Shown here: positions 20,965 through 32,660 of the stretch, one piece after another
Layout: each line of letters begins with the position of its first letter
How positions within the stretch are numbered: the first letter of the stretch is position 1
Assembly (NCBI RefSeq): GCF_001640365.1
Contig: NZ_LWMI01000009.1
Span: forward strand, 58,381 to 122,380
Length of the DNA stretch: 64,000 nucleotides
Direction of reading: 5' to 3'
Origin: Candidatus Arsenophonus triatominarum
GTDB taxonomy: Bacteria > Pseudomonadota > Gammaproteobacteria > Enterobacterales > Enterobacteriaceae
The notes under the pieces: model-generated
Seen by the model: the letters and a program-made list of their open reading frames with translations, nothing else
Databases searched by the model: none
Told to the model about the DNA's origin: nothing
Position numbers and translations under genes: made by a program

Positions 20965-21320
20965 TTTTCGTTTTAGTCGCGTCTTTTAACTACAGACAAA
21001 TATTTATCAATCCAGCAAATTAGTAAATTTCATTGTGTACAATGGGTTATTGCTATCTTGCTACAATTTATTATATCGAATTGTTCACTGTCATTTTTTA
21101 TCCCATCGATCTATAAAGCTGTTTGATATGGTTAGTAAGCTCATTTAGTCAAATTGATATTTACAGAAATCAGAATTAAACACGAGTTTCGCAATCTCCA
21201 AAAAAGAAGTATAAAGTTCAAAACAAGAAAAAATTAGGATGTTTATATTTTGTCAGTTTATCCATGCATTAAAGATATCTACAAACATTCTTACGAGTAA
21301 GCAGTGTAAGATACTCTGGT

Positions 21321-22282
21321 TTGGCGTTATCAGAAGTAAGCCCATCGCCTTTATCTCATGACACTGTTAGCCGATGGCTAAAAAGTAGATGTTTTCGACC
21401 TAAAGACTTATGGCGATTAGTTCAACCTTCTATAGACAAAAAAAGCCCTTGGGTACTAATTGCCGATGATGCATTGATTGCCAAAACACGTAGTAAAAAA
21501 ATAGAGATGGTCCATTATCAATATTCAGGTAATGAACATGATGTTATTGCTGGCATAGGTTTAGTTATTTTACTTTGGCATAATTTAACAACTGTTGAAT
21601 CAATTCCTATTGATTATCGTATTTATGATAAAGATTCCGATGGAAAAACAAAAAACACGCACTTTTCCGAAATGCTCGCTCTTGCTAAAAAAAGAGGGAT
21701 CAAGCCTGAAGCGGTAGCGATGGATGCTTGGTATTCTAGCCTGGATAATCTGAAATCAATTCGATCTCATGGTTGGGTTTGGGTAACTACGCTGAGAAAA
21801 AATCGGATTGTTAACCGTAATATACAATTGAACAAGTTAGACATCTCAGAAGAAGAAACCTTAATACACTTACGAGGCTACGGTTGGGTGACTGTTTTCA
21901 AATTTACAGCCAAAAACGGCCGTATTGATTACAGAGTAACAAACAAAGACAATCCCACCCGTGAATACGTCAAATCTATCATGGATGCCCGTTGGTCTGT
22001 TAAGCATGTTGCTCAATAGTGAAATAAAGTTGCTTAAAATAAAAACAAGTTAGATACATCTAAAAAATACAAAAATAGTTTATTTTTTAATCTTACATAG
22101 GTTATCTTTAATGCAAAAATTGATGATTTTATCATCATCGGCTGGTTTTTTTGTAAGTCATAATTAATTTTGCTATTGAGCAACAGGCTTGTTGAAGTTT
22201 ATCATCGAGAAATTAAACAAAATTGTGGTATTGAACGCTGTCAGGCTTGCACGAGTCGGGCGCAAAGAAATCATATTTTCTC
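21321..22282 (+). pseudogene. IS701-like DDE transposase, interrupted
   Basis: The region LSHDTVSRWLKSRCFRPKDL is followed by IADDALIAKTRSKK (first D), YRIYDKDSDGKTKN, AVAMDAWYSS (second D) and, after the MITE, VEVYHREIKQNCGIERCQ (E region). The MITE introduces a stop after WSVKHVAQ. The frame is open upstream of 21321, so the true start may be earlier. Confidence 0.82.
22002..22190. repeat. MITE with IS5-superfamily ends (3-bp TSD GTT)
   Basis: 18-bp inverted ends AAGCATGTTGCTCAATAG / AAGCCTGTTGCTCAATAG, with GTT at 21999-22001 and 22191-22193. The ends resemble those of the IS5-superfamily elements at 34.2 and 43.7 kb (AAGCGTGTTGCTTAATAG). Removal restores WSV-EVYHREIKQ in the host transposase. 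Confidence 0.88.
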
Positions 22283-22338
22283 GGGTAGTGTTCAAAAATC
22301 TGTGTCATATCTTAAACTCAAAAAAAGAGGTATGACAT

Positions 22339-24405
22339 ATGAGAAATCAATCAGTTAATTTTGATGAAGCGTTGAAGCAATTACAATCAGGTAAAATTTT
22401 ACTCGGTACGGATGGAATACTCACACCACTCATAAAACAGCTGACCGAAGCTGCCCTGCAGGCAGACAAGGTCAATCGATACGCGTAAAAATGGCTATAC
22501 TCGAAAAACGGTTAAATCGACATCAGGTCAATTTGAACTGAAAACGCCCAGAGACAGGTCAGGTGCTTTTGAGCCTCAGCTCATTAAGAAAAATCAGACA
22601 AAATTATCAGAGGATATTGATAACAAAATCCTATCGTTATTTGCATTAGGCATGAGTTATCGTGATATTCAAAAACATGTTGCAGAATTATATGGACTGG
22701 AAATATCAGATGGAGCTATTATAGCTAGGCGACTTAATTTTGATTACAGCATATGTATTAAAAACAGGTCATCGATAGTGCATCCTGTTTCCATCTTTTT
22801 ACGTTTAGCTTGAGACCATTTATGTTCTATAGGATTTAAATCTGGTGAATACACAGGCAAATATTCTATCTGGTGTCCTGCGTTTATAATTGCCTGTTCA
22901 ATATTCTTACCTTTGTGAAAGCTAGCGTTGTCCATAAAAATAACAGAATTTTCAGGAAGTTCTGGGAGCAATATTTTTGTGATCCAAACATAAAAAACAT
23001 CACGGTTAATATTGCAATCAAATAATCCGATAGCAAAAAGGGTTGTTCCCAATAAAGCGCCAATAACATTTGTTCTTCCCTTAGCACCCCAGTTTTTCAG
23101 GCCAAAACAACGGTGACCTTTTGGGGAATAGCCGTGAGTTCGTGGAGTGTCATGTGAAAAACCACTTTCATCAATAAAAACAACAGATTTATCTTTTTTT
23201 TCATACTGTTGTCTTTTTTGCTGATGTGCCAGCCTGTCGCTTTCGTTGGTTTTTGGATGGAATAGAGTTTTTTTTATAGGTTAATCCCAGCTTTTTAAGG
23301 GATTGCCAAATAGTCTTTTTACAAACACCGAATCGCTCTGCCCGTTCCTTTTGGTAAGCATCTGGATACTGTTCCACATCTTTTGCTAAAGCATTTTTAT
23401 CGAGCTTCCTCTTACGTGGCGTTGAATTTTTTGGCTCTGGTCGTTTAAGCCAACGTACTAAAGACGCTTTTCCAATACGGAATTGTTTCGCAGTTTCTCG
23501 AATTGTTAAACCTTCGGCTTTCCTTACAGATATTACTTTACGTCGAAAATCAATTGTATAACTCATAACACACCTTGTAATCAAAATTAAGTCGCCTAGC
23601 TATACGCATATTACTGACAAATTACTCCCTGAATTAAAAGCCTGGCAACAACGCCCTCTGGAGGCGCTCTATCCTTTTGTCTGGCTCGATGCCATTCATT
23701 ACAAGATAAAACATGATGGTCACTATATCAATAAGGCAATCTACACAGTACTTGGACTAACCACCGATGGGCATAAGGAATGGTTAGGACTCTATATGTC
23801 TGAAACAGAAGGAGCACATCATTGGCTGAGCGTTCTGACTTACATAACCGTGGTATACAAGATATTTTAATCGCTTGTGTTGACGGATTAAAAGGGTTTC
23901 CAGAAGCGATAGCCAGTATTTTCCCGCAGACAGAAGTTCAGCTATGCGTAGTTCATCAAATTCGCAATAGCTTACGTTATATTGCCAGTAAAGACCAAAA
24001 AGCCTTTATGGCTGATTTTAAGCCGGTTTATCGTGCAGATACTAAAGCGGCTGCTGAGCTTGCCCTTGATGAACTGGAAACGAAATGGGGTGAAAAATAC
24101 CCAATAGTGCTAGAATCCTGGCGAAGTAAATGGGAGTTGCTCAGTGCTTATTTTCGATACCCTAAAGCCATTAGAAAACCCATTTATACGACCAATGCAG
24201 TAGAGGCGGTTCATCGGCAGTTTAGGAAATTAACTATAAAACCAAAGGGGCTTTTCCTAATGAAAACAGCTTATTAAAATTACTCTATATTGGCATCAAT
24301 CAGGTATCCAACAAATGGACTATGCCGATTAGTAACTGGGCGTTAACCATTGCTCAATTGTCCATCTATTTTAAAGGGCGTCTAGATGGTATAATCAAAA
24401 TATAA
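22339..24405 (+). pseudogene. IS256-family transposase, broken
   Basis: Starts MRNQSVNFDEALKQL. About 20 bp are missing after LQAD (near 22466), the IS630 interrupts SDGAIT, and small indels follow near 23840 and 24236. The end GRLDGIIKI is intact. Confidence 0.85.
22722..23602 (-). mobile_element. IS630-family element, copy 4
   Basis: An 881-bp copy with intact ends and TA on both sides, 8 A in the internal tract. The first-half frame is 23201-23566; the second half (frame from about 23203 down to 22744) is out of phase and lacks an overlapping start. Removal rejoins the IS256 codons GAIT-THITD. Confidence 0.92.
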
Positions 24406-24626
24406 AATCCCCTGACACAGAATTATGAACACCCTCCATTGATTAATACGTAGTTAACTATTTTTACTCAAAATGTTAATGTTATATCATTAATGGATCA
24501 AATAATTATAAAAAAAAGAGAACATTAGTAATTTTTGTAGTTATAAGACAAATAGAGTTAGTTGTCAGCATCAGTTGATAAATTAGCTATCAGTACAGAA
24601 TTTTTATTTAATTTAGATGACTTTAA

Positions 24627-25763
24627 TTAATTATTTGTTCGCTCCTGAGATGGTTTATTATGAGAATTAATATCAGATACTTTGCCAATTTGTAACAGAC
24701 GGAATAAGCATGACTCGATTGAAAATTTTTGGGTTGCCTGAAGTTGTCCTCGTTGTGCCATTTCTTGATATTTTTTAGGTTGTTGTAGAAAATCATCAAT
24801 AGCTGCTACCCAATTGTTGATATCAGATGGTGGTAGTAATAGTCCATTGCTTTTATGTTGGATAATATCAGGTAGCCCACCCACATTACTAGCAAAGACG
24901 GGCACAGCAAAGAAAAGTGATTCAACTGCTACCATACCAAACGCCTCCTTAGTAGAAGGAATTACGGTTAAAGATGCATATGAATATATGGCAGAAGAAG
25001 GAAAAACAATACCGCCTAGGAGTGTTTCAGGTTCTAAATCATAGTCGATAATTTTTTTCTGTAATTTAGCCTTACAAGCGCCATCACCAATAATTAAATA
25101 ACGAAATGAACGGCCTTGACGCTTTAATTGGGCGAGTGCTGCTAAAATAATATCATGTCCTTTTTCTTCTCTTAGCATACCGACTTGAATTATAATTGGC
25201 GCTGTTCCATCGTTTATCCAAGTTAAAATACTATCAGCGACAGGTGTATGATTTTCGGCAACCATTTTAGAAAAATCAAATCCAGGATGAACAACCTTCA
25301 CCTTTTGTGGCATACAACCAGATTGCAATAATGTTTTCCGCATTGGTTCGCTGGGTACAATGACGTAATCGAATAAGTAATTCATACTGAAGGCTTTTAT
25401 TTTACCTGACAAATAGGTTTTTTGTCGCAGTACACATGGTCGTTGTTTCTCAGCTAGTGTTTTTACTGCGATGGCAAGGTTATTCGCATCATGGCCACTT
25501 TGACAAACGGATAAAATTGTTTGCTGCTGGCGTAGTAGTCTGCGTAGACGTATGATTGACGTAGGATGAGCACTATTAGTAAATGAAACATGATAGATAG
25601 GAATGTTGTTTTTTTTTGCTTCATGTACAATTTGGCTGTCAATATGGCAAGCTAAAGTTACGTTAAAGCCTCGACGTATTAGGCCTTTCATTTGTAGTAA
25701 AGCTTGAGCTTCTTGGCCACCAAAGTTCATCGAAGATTCGGTATAGATAATGGATGTATTCAT
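24627..25763 (-). CDS. Glycosyltransferase family 4 protein
   Basis: A 378-residue GT-B glycosyltransferase. The N-terminal acceptor domain starts IIYTESSMNFGGQEAQ. The C-terminal donor domain has IIIQVGMLREEKGHDIIL, then KEAFGMVAVE, an E-x7-E motif typical of retaining GT4 enzymes, and SNVGGLPDIIQHKSNGLLLP. The likely role is transfer of a sugar from a nucleotide sugar in LPS or another surface glycan. It stands alone among non-glycan genes, so donor and acceptor cannot be inferred. The coding frame is intact. Confidence 0.85.
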   Translation of the reverse strand: MNTSIIYTESSMNFGGQEAQALLQMKGLIRRGFNVTLACHIDSQIVHEAKKNNIPIYHVSFTNSAHPTSIIRLRRLLRQQQTILSVCQSGHDANNLAIAVKTLAEKQRPCVLRQKTYLSGKIKAFSMNYLFDYVIVPSEPMRKTLLQSGCMPQKVKVVHPGFDFSKMVAENHTPVADSILTWINDGTAPIIIQVGMLREEKGHDIILAALAQLKRQGRSFRYLIIGDGACKAKLQKKIIDYDLEPETLLGGIVFPSSAIYSYASLTVIPSTKEAFGMVAVESLFFAVPVFASNVGGLPDIIQHKSNGLLLPPSDINNWVAAIDDFLQQPKKYQEMAQRGQLQATQKFSIESCLFRLLQIGKVSDINSHNKPSQERTNN

Positions 25764-25874
25764 AATATACGCTGATAATTAGCCCGTTTGTTAATTGACT
25801 TACTATTCAATTAACAAAATAAATAAATGACGTAATATTCTAATTTTTATGTTATTTTGCCAAAAAATTTAGGA

Positions 25875-26240
25875 GGGTGTTCATAATTCTGTGTCAGGGG
25901 ATTTTATATTTTGATTATACCATCTAGGCGCCCTTTAAAATAGATGGACAATTGAGCAATGGTTAACGCCCAGTTACTAATCGGCATAGTCCATTTGTTG
26001 GATACCTGATTGATGCCAATATAGAGTAATTTTAATAAGCTGTTTTCATTAGGAAAAGCCCCTTTGGTTTTATAGTTAATTTCCTAAACTGCCGATGAAC
26101 CGCCTCTACTGCATTGGTCGTATAAATGGGTTTTCTAATGGCTTTAGGGTATCGAAAATAAGCACTGAGCAACTCCCATTTACTTCGCCAGGATTCTAGC
26201 ACTATCGGGTATTTTTCACCCCATTTCGTTTCCAGTTCAT
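25875..26240 (-). mobile_element. IS256 remnant fused to msrA
   Basis: Carries the GGGTGTTCATAATTCTGTGT end and the last ~115 codons of the transposase (from LETKWGEKYP on, frameshifted near the end). It stops abruptly at the msrA coding sequence, so a deletion removed the rest of both. Confidence 0.87.
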
Positions 26241-26367
26241 AAGTGGGGTTTTCTGCAGTTCCACCGGTATATCCGCTTTCTACCGATTTTACACCAATTA
26301 CCTCTTTAAATATCGCTTCGGTACACCAAAAACATCCACCACTAATTACTGCATATTCAATTGTCAT
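26239..26367 (-). pseudogene. msrA: Peptide methionine sulfoxide reductase MsrA, N-terminal remnant
   Basis: About 44 codons remain: MTIEYAVISGGCFWCTEAIF has the catalytic GCFWC, followed by SVESGYTGGTAENPTYE. The frame then runs into IS256 codons in the same phase, making a 111-residue chimera with no catalytic fold. MsrA reduces Met-S-sulfoxide; this copy is dead. Confidence 0.9.
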
Positions 26368-26623
26368 AGTGATTGCCTTGTAAGCTGTTAAATAGAGTTA
26401 GAATTAATTAATGCGATTTATCAAAAAAGATGATAGCTATTTTTGTCATATAAAATGAGTCGTTTGAGCCTAGTTTATTACTGTAATATAGTTTTAGGTT
26501 GATAGCTATTTAAGTGGCTAGCTTATGGTTTTGATGCTGAAAATAGTCAACATTTTGATTTTTATTCGTTATTAATAGCTCCCCTTTATTTTTCGATTGA
26601 GGGGAAGGAATTTATTATTTAGC

Positions 26624-28144
26624 CTAAATTGTTTGTTGATCGGCGTTTTGTAGCATTTTTCTGATAGGAATAATTAAGATTGCCAATACCGCAGCGCAAA
26701 TTATTAAGGCAATAGAAACGTGGGAAAAGAGGGCCGGCATAGACTGTAACTGTTCTTTATTGATATTTCCGCCCATAATTCCTGCAACCAGATTACCTAA
26801 CGCGCTAGCACAAAACCAAAGCCCCATGACTTGTCCACGCATTTTTTTAGGCGCCAGTAGTGTCATTGTTGCTAGTCCAATTGGACTCAAACATAATTCA
26901 CCTAAGGTTAATAATAATATACTGCTGATTAACCAAATGGATGAAACATTGACATTATGCATGATAACTATGTTTGCGGCTACCATCATAACGGCAAACC
27001 CAGCAGCAGCAAATAAGATACCTATGACAAATTTTGTGGTACTAGTCGGGTTTATATTGCGCTTAGCCATTGTTGGCCATAGCCAACTGAATAGCGGGGC
27101 AAGCGTGATGATGAAAAGCGCATTAATTGATTGAAACCAAATAGTTGGAATTTCAAATCCATTAGTAAGATGGCGATCAGTATAGTCACGAGCAAAAATA
27201 TTAAATGAGGTCGGTTTTTGCTCAAAAGCTGACCAGAAAAATGTCGCTGAAATAAGTAGGATAAGGCAGACTAATAGGCGCATCCGCTCATTTTGATTTA
27301 ATCCCGCCAGGAAAAACATATAAATAAAATAGAGGCTAACAAAGGTGGCAATGATATAAGCAAAACTTTTGGCTACAATGGTAGCATTAAATGGCACGAT
27401 ATCGGTCGCAATAAGTATCACGATAGCGGCCAATAATACCATTACAAATGTGATCCACTTACCAATGTTTTTACGCTTGACGGTTTGTTGTTCCCAACTA
27501 GCATCAATACCTGTTTCTTTACTGTAGCGACGCATTTGAGGGACGGCATAAAATCGGAAGATAAGTAGAGCAACCAGCATACCAATTCCACCAAGGCCAA
27601 AGCCGATATGCCAACCATATTTTTCATAAAGTGGTCCAATAATTAACGGGGCAATAAATGAGCCCATGTTAATTCCCATATAGAACAGTGAAAATCCGCC
27701 ATCACGGCGTATATCATCTTTTCTATACAGAGTACTAACCATAACAGTAACACAGGTTTTAAATAAACCTGTTCCAAGTACAATAAATAATAATCCGATA
27801 AAAAATAGGCTATTACCCCAAATTGCAGAAAACGCGATGGAGAGATGGCCTAATGCAATAATTAGTGATCCATACCAAACTGCTTTACGCTGCCCAAGCC
27901 AGTTGTCAGCTAACCATCCGCCAGGGAGTGAGGTAATATAAACTCCACCGGCAAAAATACCAACAATAGCTGATGCTTGCTCGATTGTTAACCCCATTCC
28001 TCTTTGCAATAAGGTTGCACTCATAAAGAGGATCAACAGTGGCCGTACGCCGTAAAATGAAAAACGTTCCCACATCTCAGTTAAGAAGAGAGAGCTCAGA
28101 GGATAGGGATGACCAAAGAAAGTTTTAATTACTGTGCGTTGCAT
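26624..28144 (-). CDS. Proton-dependent oligopeptide transporter (POT/PTR2 family)
   Basis: A 506-residue inner-membrane carrier with about 12-14 hydrophobic segments. The POT signature EMWERFSFYG near residue 23 is the ExxERFxYY motif that couples protons to di- and tripeptide uptake. GGWLADNWLGQRKAVWYG (about residues 76-93) is the second PTR2 signature region. The start MQRTVIKTFFGHPYPL resembles the longer bacterial POT proteins more than E. coli DtpA. The frame is intact. In a symbiont it would scavenge host peptides. Confidence 0.9.
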   Translation of the reverse strand: MQRTVIKTFFGHPYPLSSLFLTEMWERFSFYGVRPLLILFMSATLLQRGMGLTIEQASAIVGIFAGGVYITSLPGGWLADNWLGQRKAVWYGSLIIALGHLSIAFSAIWGNSLFFIGLLFIVLGTGLFKTCVTVMVSTLYRKDDIRRDGGFSLFYMGINMGSFIAPLIIGPLYEKYGWHIGFGLGGIGMLVALLIFRFYAVPQMRRYSKETGIDASWEQQTVKRKNIGKWITFVMVLLAAIVILIATDIVPFNATIVAKSFAYIIATFVSLYFIYMFFLAGLNQNERMRLLVCLILLISATFFWSAFEQKPTSFNIFARDYTDRHLTNGFEIPTIWFQSINALFIITLAPLFSWLWPTMAKRNINPTSTTKFVIGILFAAAGFAVMMVAANIVIMHNVNVSSIWLISSILLLTLGELCLSPIGLATMTLLAPKKMRGQVMGLWFCASALGNLVAGIMGGNINKEQLQSMPALFSHVSIALIICAAVLAILIIPIRKMLQNADQQTI

Positions 28145-28646
28145 CTAAATATTCCCCACCAATACTCTACCAGTGAAATTATAAAAGTAAAAAATATTAG
28201 CCTTAGGTTGTAAAATATTATCTTTTTCAGTCAAATATTGCTGTTAATCCAATATTGTGCAATATTATTTTCTGTTTAATTATTAGAAAGCTATATTTAC
28301 TTTTATTTAAACCATTTTTTATAAAAAAGTCGACAAAAATATTATTTTTCCTATCTTAGATGGATTAAAAACAGAAAATATAGTTAATATAATTTTTTAA
28401 ATTTAATTATTGTTAAATTTAAAAAGCATGTAAATCAATAAGATAAATGTTTATTTTTTGATTGTTATTGTATTGTTTATAATAAATTTAATTTGAAGTA
28501 AAAAAATGATAAAGCCATCATTTAATCACATATTGAGGTAATATTTTAGCATTTAATCAATAGTTAATTTAATGATAGTGGATTAGCAAAAAATTGTCTG
28601 GATAAGCCTAGTAACTGGTCAGATAACACAGTCACTGGTAATTTTG
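28145..28646. other. AT-rich intergenic region between lpxL and the POT gene
   Basis: About 500 bp with no credible reading frame and many short A/T runs. It presumably holds the promoter of the POT gene. I see no repeat or known motif. Confidence 0.5.
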
Positions 28647-29591
28647 TTAATAGTGTATGTTATCAAGCTCACCATAAAGCGATGGCATGTCTATAGGTCT
28701 GGTTTTAAATCGACGATGCAACCACATATATTGCTCGGGCGCTTGCATAATCTGTTTCTCAATCAATTTATTCATAAAAGCTGCGGTAGAAATTTCATCC
28801 TGCTGTGGCAAGTGGGTTATTGCGGGTTGGATAAGCAATTCATAACCTTTTGCGTTAGCTAACCGCCTGGGGATAAAAGGTATTATGGCTGGATCGGCAA
28901 GTTTTGCCAGAATATGGGTACCGATGGTGGTAGCAGTATGTTTGACAGCAAAAAAAGGTACAAAAACACTTTTTCTTGGGCCATAATCGTGATCTGGCGC
29001 ATACCACAAAATTTCTCCTTGTTTTAGGCTGCGTATCATGCCCTTTATATCTTTGCGATCAAGCATAAATTTATTAGAGCGCAACCGTCCTCGGGTTTGC
29101 AACCAATCCAGTAATGGATTGTCGTTAGGGCGATAAACACCAATACCAGGATTTAATATACCAAAGATACGAGCGCCTAACTCGAGAGTTAGAAAATGAA
29201 TTCCTACGACGATGATCCCTTGTCCTGTCTGCTGAATTTTTTCAATATTATTCTGCCCCTTAATCGTAAACCAGCGGTGTATTCGTTTATCAGACCAGAA
29301 CCAGGCCATACCTGTCTCAAATAATCCCATACCTACCGATTCAAAATTTTTATCGATCATTTGCTGGCGTTGCTGCGCACTCATAGCCGGAAAGCAGAGC
29401 TCTAAATTACGCTCTACAATCTGTAGGCGTTTTTTTAGAAAATATTTGGATAACCGTCCAAGGCGAGTTCCTAGCCAATAGATAACAGGATAAGGCAGTA
29501 AAACCAGTAAATAAAGGAGCCCAATTCCTAACCATGTTAGCCAATATTGGGGATGTAAATATAAAATTTTAAAAGGAGATACTTTTATCAT
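28647..29591 (-). CDS. lpxL: Lipid A lauroyl acyltransferase LpxL/HtrB
   Basis: A 314-residue member of the LpxL/LpxM family. An N-terminal membrane helix ([20 protein letters not shown]) is followed by the catalytic H-x4-E of [15 protein letters not shown] and the long conserved stretches [37 protein letters not shown] and [11 protein letters not shown]. LpxL adds a secondary lauroyl chain to Kdo2-lipid IVA at the inner leaflet. Similarity to LpxL or LpxP is clearly closer than to LpxM; a cold-type LpxP cannot be excluded. Confidence 0.9.
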   Translation of the reverse strand: MIKVSPFKILYLHPQYWLTWLGIGLLYLLVLLPYPVIYWLGTRLGRLSKYFLKKRLQIVERNLELCFPAMSAQQRQQMIDKNFESVGMGLFETGMAWFWSDKRIHRWFTIKGQNNIEKIQQTGQGIIVVGIHFLTLELGARIFGILNPGIGVYRPNDNPLLDWLQTRGRLRSNKFMLDRKDIKGMIRSLKQGEILWYAPDHDYGPRKSVFVPFFAVKHTATTIGTHILAKLADPAIIPFIPRRLANAKGYELLIQPAITHLPQQDEISTAAFMNKLIEKQIMQAPEQYMWLHRRFKTRPIDMPSLYGELDNIHY

Positions 29592-29994
29592 CTGCGTTTT
29601 GTTTAGTCAGTATTAATATTAATATTATCTATTGTGACACCTTTTTAGCAAAGCTAAAACTATAATTGTATATTTAATCGACATTCACTTCTTATCCTTG
29701 GTTTGCTTCAAGAGGGGTTTACTATACATTTTTCCGTTGATGAGGGTGATATTCTGCAATTTTATATGGTCTTTCTTTTTAGCAGTTGGTATAACTTATT
29801 AAAGATCATATATTGAAGTATTTTATCAATGATATTAGGTGTAAATGAAATAAAAGATAGTGAGCACGAGAATGATTGGTCGTACACATTTTAACTAAAT
29901 ACAACGCAAGAAAATTGATATAAATTAAGAATAAAATTAATTATATTATTTATAATATGATTAAGTTGTATTCTTTTTGTAAATAGAAAATATT
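29592..29994. other. Intergenic region downstream of the RcsA-like gene
   Basis: About 400 AT-rich bp. No gene or clear signal found. Confidence 0.4.
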
Positions 29995-30594
29995 TTAATC
30001 ATTTGAATATATATATTTAAAAATATTATAAACAAAAAAAAGTTCAATTCGATTATTAACAAAAATTTTTTCAGTAATGTGTCTTTTATGAGAATAAACA
30101 GTGCTATTACTAATTCCAAGTTTTCTGGCAATAACGTGATTAGGTACTGCATTCATCCAATTTTTGATAATTTTTTGCTCTTGATAACTAAAAATAGATG
30201 CATTGTCATTGGATAAACAAGTGATATTTTTTAATATGCTATTGGTTTCTATTAAACGTTCTAATACGTGATTTAATATTTTTTTAGACATAATAAAACA
30301 TTGATTTTTTAGTAAGATGGGCCGATTCGTGAAAGGGTAAGGAGAATCAAGATAAATATAGAAACGTATATTATGTAGTTTTTCAATAAATGTTTGTAGT
30401 TGATTACAATACTCTGCATGATGACAATAATGTGTTAAATTGGCTAAAACAACATCAGGAGAAAAATTATTAATATGATTAATGGCAGAGTTAATATTAT
30501 CCTGACTAATAAACTGCAGTTTATTGATTTTTGATAAATATTCACTGATGCCTAATCTTGTATAATAACATTTGTCAATGATTAAAACTTTCAT
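29995..30594 (-). CDS. LuxR-type regulator, RcsA-like
   Basis: A 199-residue protein. The N-terminal domain begins MKVLIIDKCYYTRLGISEYL, similar to RcsA (xxIMDLCSYTRLGLTGYL), and lacks a receiver phosphorylation pocket. The C-terminal LuxR HTH reads SYQEQKIIKNWMNAVPNHVI then GISNSTVYSHKRHITEKI. RcsA-type proteins act as auxiliary partners of RcsB in capsule and motility control. The gene is AT-rich and precedes the prophage integrase by about 540 bp. Confidence 0.7.
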   Translation of the reverse strand: MKVLIIDKCYYTRLGISEYLSKINKLQFISQDNINSAINHINNFSPDVVLANLTHYCHHAEYCNQLQTFIEKLHNIRFYIYLDSPYPFTNRPILLKNQCFIMSKKILNHVLERLIETNSILKNITCLSNDNASIFSYQEQKIIKNWMNAVPNHVIARKLGISNSTVYSHKRHITEKIFVNNRIELFFVYNIFKYIYSND

Positions 30595-31128
30595 TACAAA
30601 ACATCCTTGTCTAAGTAATAGATAAACGATAAATTTCTTATTGATTTCTTGCTATAAGTAAAATAAGAAATAACGATAAAATTTTGTAAATGTCTTGCTG
30701 TTATATAATTAAAATATCATAGTAAGTATTTAATTGAATACCCATATTAGCTTAATATTGTTTATTAATTGATTTAGTTTATTTATATAATTTAGCTTTA
30801 TTAATAACGCTTTTCAGAATGTATATTCATTATCTTTCTGGATTTTTATTAGTCTTATTGTTTATTTTATAGAAATTTTTTGATAAACAAATTAACTAAT
30901 GCATGATCTTATATTGATTATAAATAATATGTTACTATCAACAATAGTCGTTAACAGTCACTGATAGTCGATAATTTAAAATTAACTCTATGTTTTATAG
31001 TGTTTTTATTTTTCATCTTGGCAGAAGATAGCTGTTTTTAGTCACCTATTATAATCCTTGCGTCATGAAATTTATGTACATATTGGTGTACATGTAATAT
31101 TATATAAAAAACGCAAGGAGAAAAAAAT
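30595..31128. other. Intergenic region at the chromosome-prophage border
   Basis: No gene seen. The last part holds a candidate integrase-site motif (separate entry). Confidence 0.45.
31073..31096. other. Candidate left attachment or integrase-arm region
   Basis: ATGTACATATTGGTGTACAT contains two TGTACA palindromes 6 bp apart, about 36 bp upstream of the integrase start. It lies inside a wider inverted pair (TTGCGT...ACGCAA). Such symmetric sites next to int are typical of attL or regulatory arms, but the matching attR would lie beyond this window, so this is only a candidate. Confidence 0.3.
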
Positions 31129-31579
31129 ATGGAGGTGAGTGATTCTTGGTTAAGAGCGGTAAATGGTAAGCCGCAAGATAAAATGCTGACTAAATCAGAC
31201 TGAGAGGGTTTATCCGTTGGCGTGACACTGAAAGGTAAAGTGATTTTTCAATATCGCTACCACTGGCAAGGGAAAGGTGATCGGATAGACATTGGAACGT
31301 ATCCGGCAATCAGTTTAAAAGATGCCCGTGATAGCGCGCTTTTCTACCGTGGTGAACTGGAACAGCACAGAAACCCTAAAGTGGTTAAACTCACCCGTAA
31401 GCAACAGTCAATTGATGCGCAAACGGTTGAATCGGTTATTCACGACTGGTGGGAAAAGTCGCTTAAAAATGCACAGGTAAAAGCGGGTGAAATATTACGG
31501 TCATTTGAAATTTACGTCTTTCCCAAGATCGGCAATTTGCCCCATGACGAAACCCATTTGCATGTTTGGTTATCACTAA

Positions 31580-31752
31580 CACGAGTTTCGCACAGGCATA
31601 TAAAATTCCAGAAATGGCTTAAAAGCAATGGTTAATTTGCAAGTTACTAAAATTACAATAAGTTGCTTTTAATTTATAAGATTTTGTCTATTTATATATT
31701 ATGCTGAATTAAACTTAAAAATAGAGCGTTTTTTATTGGTGCGAAACTCGTG
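31580..31752. repeat. MITE with IS701-like ends, copy 2 (in int)
   Basis: A 173-bp element, about 19 bp shorter in the middle than most copies. Ends CACGAGTTTCGCAC / GTGCGAAACTCGTG; flanking 5-mers ACTAA and GCTAA differ at one base. Confidence 0.88.
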
Positions 31753-32283
31753 GCTAATTGAAGAGGTGGTAAAAATAAAATCGACAATTGGTGCATGGAT
31801 CTTACTTTATGCCAAAACCGCGCATCGGTGGGGGATACGCAGGGGGATTATTTGTTTAAATCCGCTTATCGATGTAACATCGCAGGATTTAGGGGTAAAA
31901 ACGCAACAGGGTGAGAGGGTGTTAAATGACAATGAACTCAGGGTATTATTTGCGTTAATTGATGCGCCAGACTATAACCCCAGAAACGCCTTGATAATCA
32001 AATTAGCGTTATTATTCGGTTGCTGGATAGGGGAATTGCTAAAAGCGAAAATGACCGATTTCACTAAAGGAATATGGACAGTCCCGCCCGAAAATCATAA
32101 AACCGGGCGAAAAAGCAAAAAGCCGATTATCCGTCCCATCATTCCGGCGGCAAAGGAATTAATAAAAACCGCCAAAAAACTGAGTCATGGTAGTGATTAT
32201 TTGTTTACAGTCTTAGAGGGTAAAACATTATGTGTAGGCGGTCATATTGTTTTCAAAAAAATGGCTTGTAGATTTGAGAATTA

Positions 32284-32474
32284 CACGAGTTTCGCACCAA
32301 TAAAAAACGCTCTATTTTTAAGTTTAATTCAGCATAATATATAAATAGACAAAATCTTATAAATTAAAAGCAACTTATTGTAATTTAAACAAATTTATAC
32401 GTTTTAGTAACTTGCAAATTAACCATTGCTTTTAAGCCATTTCTGGAATTTTATATGCCTGTGCGAAACTCGTG
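32284..32474. repeat. MITE with IS701-like ends, copy 3 (in int)
   Basis: A 191-bp element flanked by the direct repeat AATTA (32279-32283 and 32475-32479). Removal rejoins the integrase codons CRFENY-TNWSIHDLRK. Confidence 0.92.
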
Positions 32475-32660
32475 AATTACACTAACTGGTCAATTCACGA
32501 TTTACGTAAAACCATGCGTACGAGGTTGCGGAGTTAACCCAGCACCATGTTGCTGAGATAATGTTAGGTCATAAATTACCAGGGGTTTGGCTGGTATACG
32601 ACAAGCATACCTACCTAGAGGAACAGCGAGAGGCTTATGAACGCTGGTGGAATAAAAAAA

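Larger units (their letters stand above)
21181..22282 (+). mobile_element. IS701-like element B, 3' end lost, with a MITE inside
   Basis: Starts at CACGAGTTTCGCA (21181). It continues to the same IS256 insertion point seen in element A (…CATATTTTCTCGGG), after which no IS701 sequence returns. A 189-bp MITE interrupts the transposase at 22002. The missing 3' end was probably lost by recombination through the IS256. Confidence 0.85.
22283..24434 (+). mobile_element. IS256-family element, copy 3, split by IS630
   Basis: From GGGTAGTGTTC to GAACACCC. The left flank is IS701-like B at the same base as IS256 copy 1 in element A; the right flank is unrelated chromosomal DNA. An IS630 (22722-23602) is nested inside. 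Confidence 0.87.
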
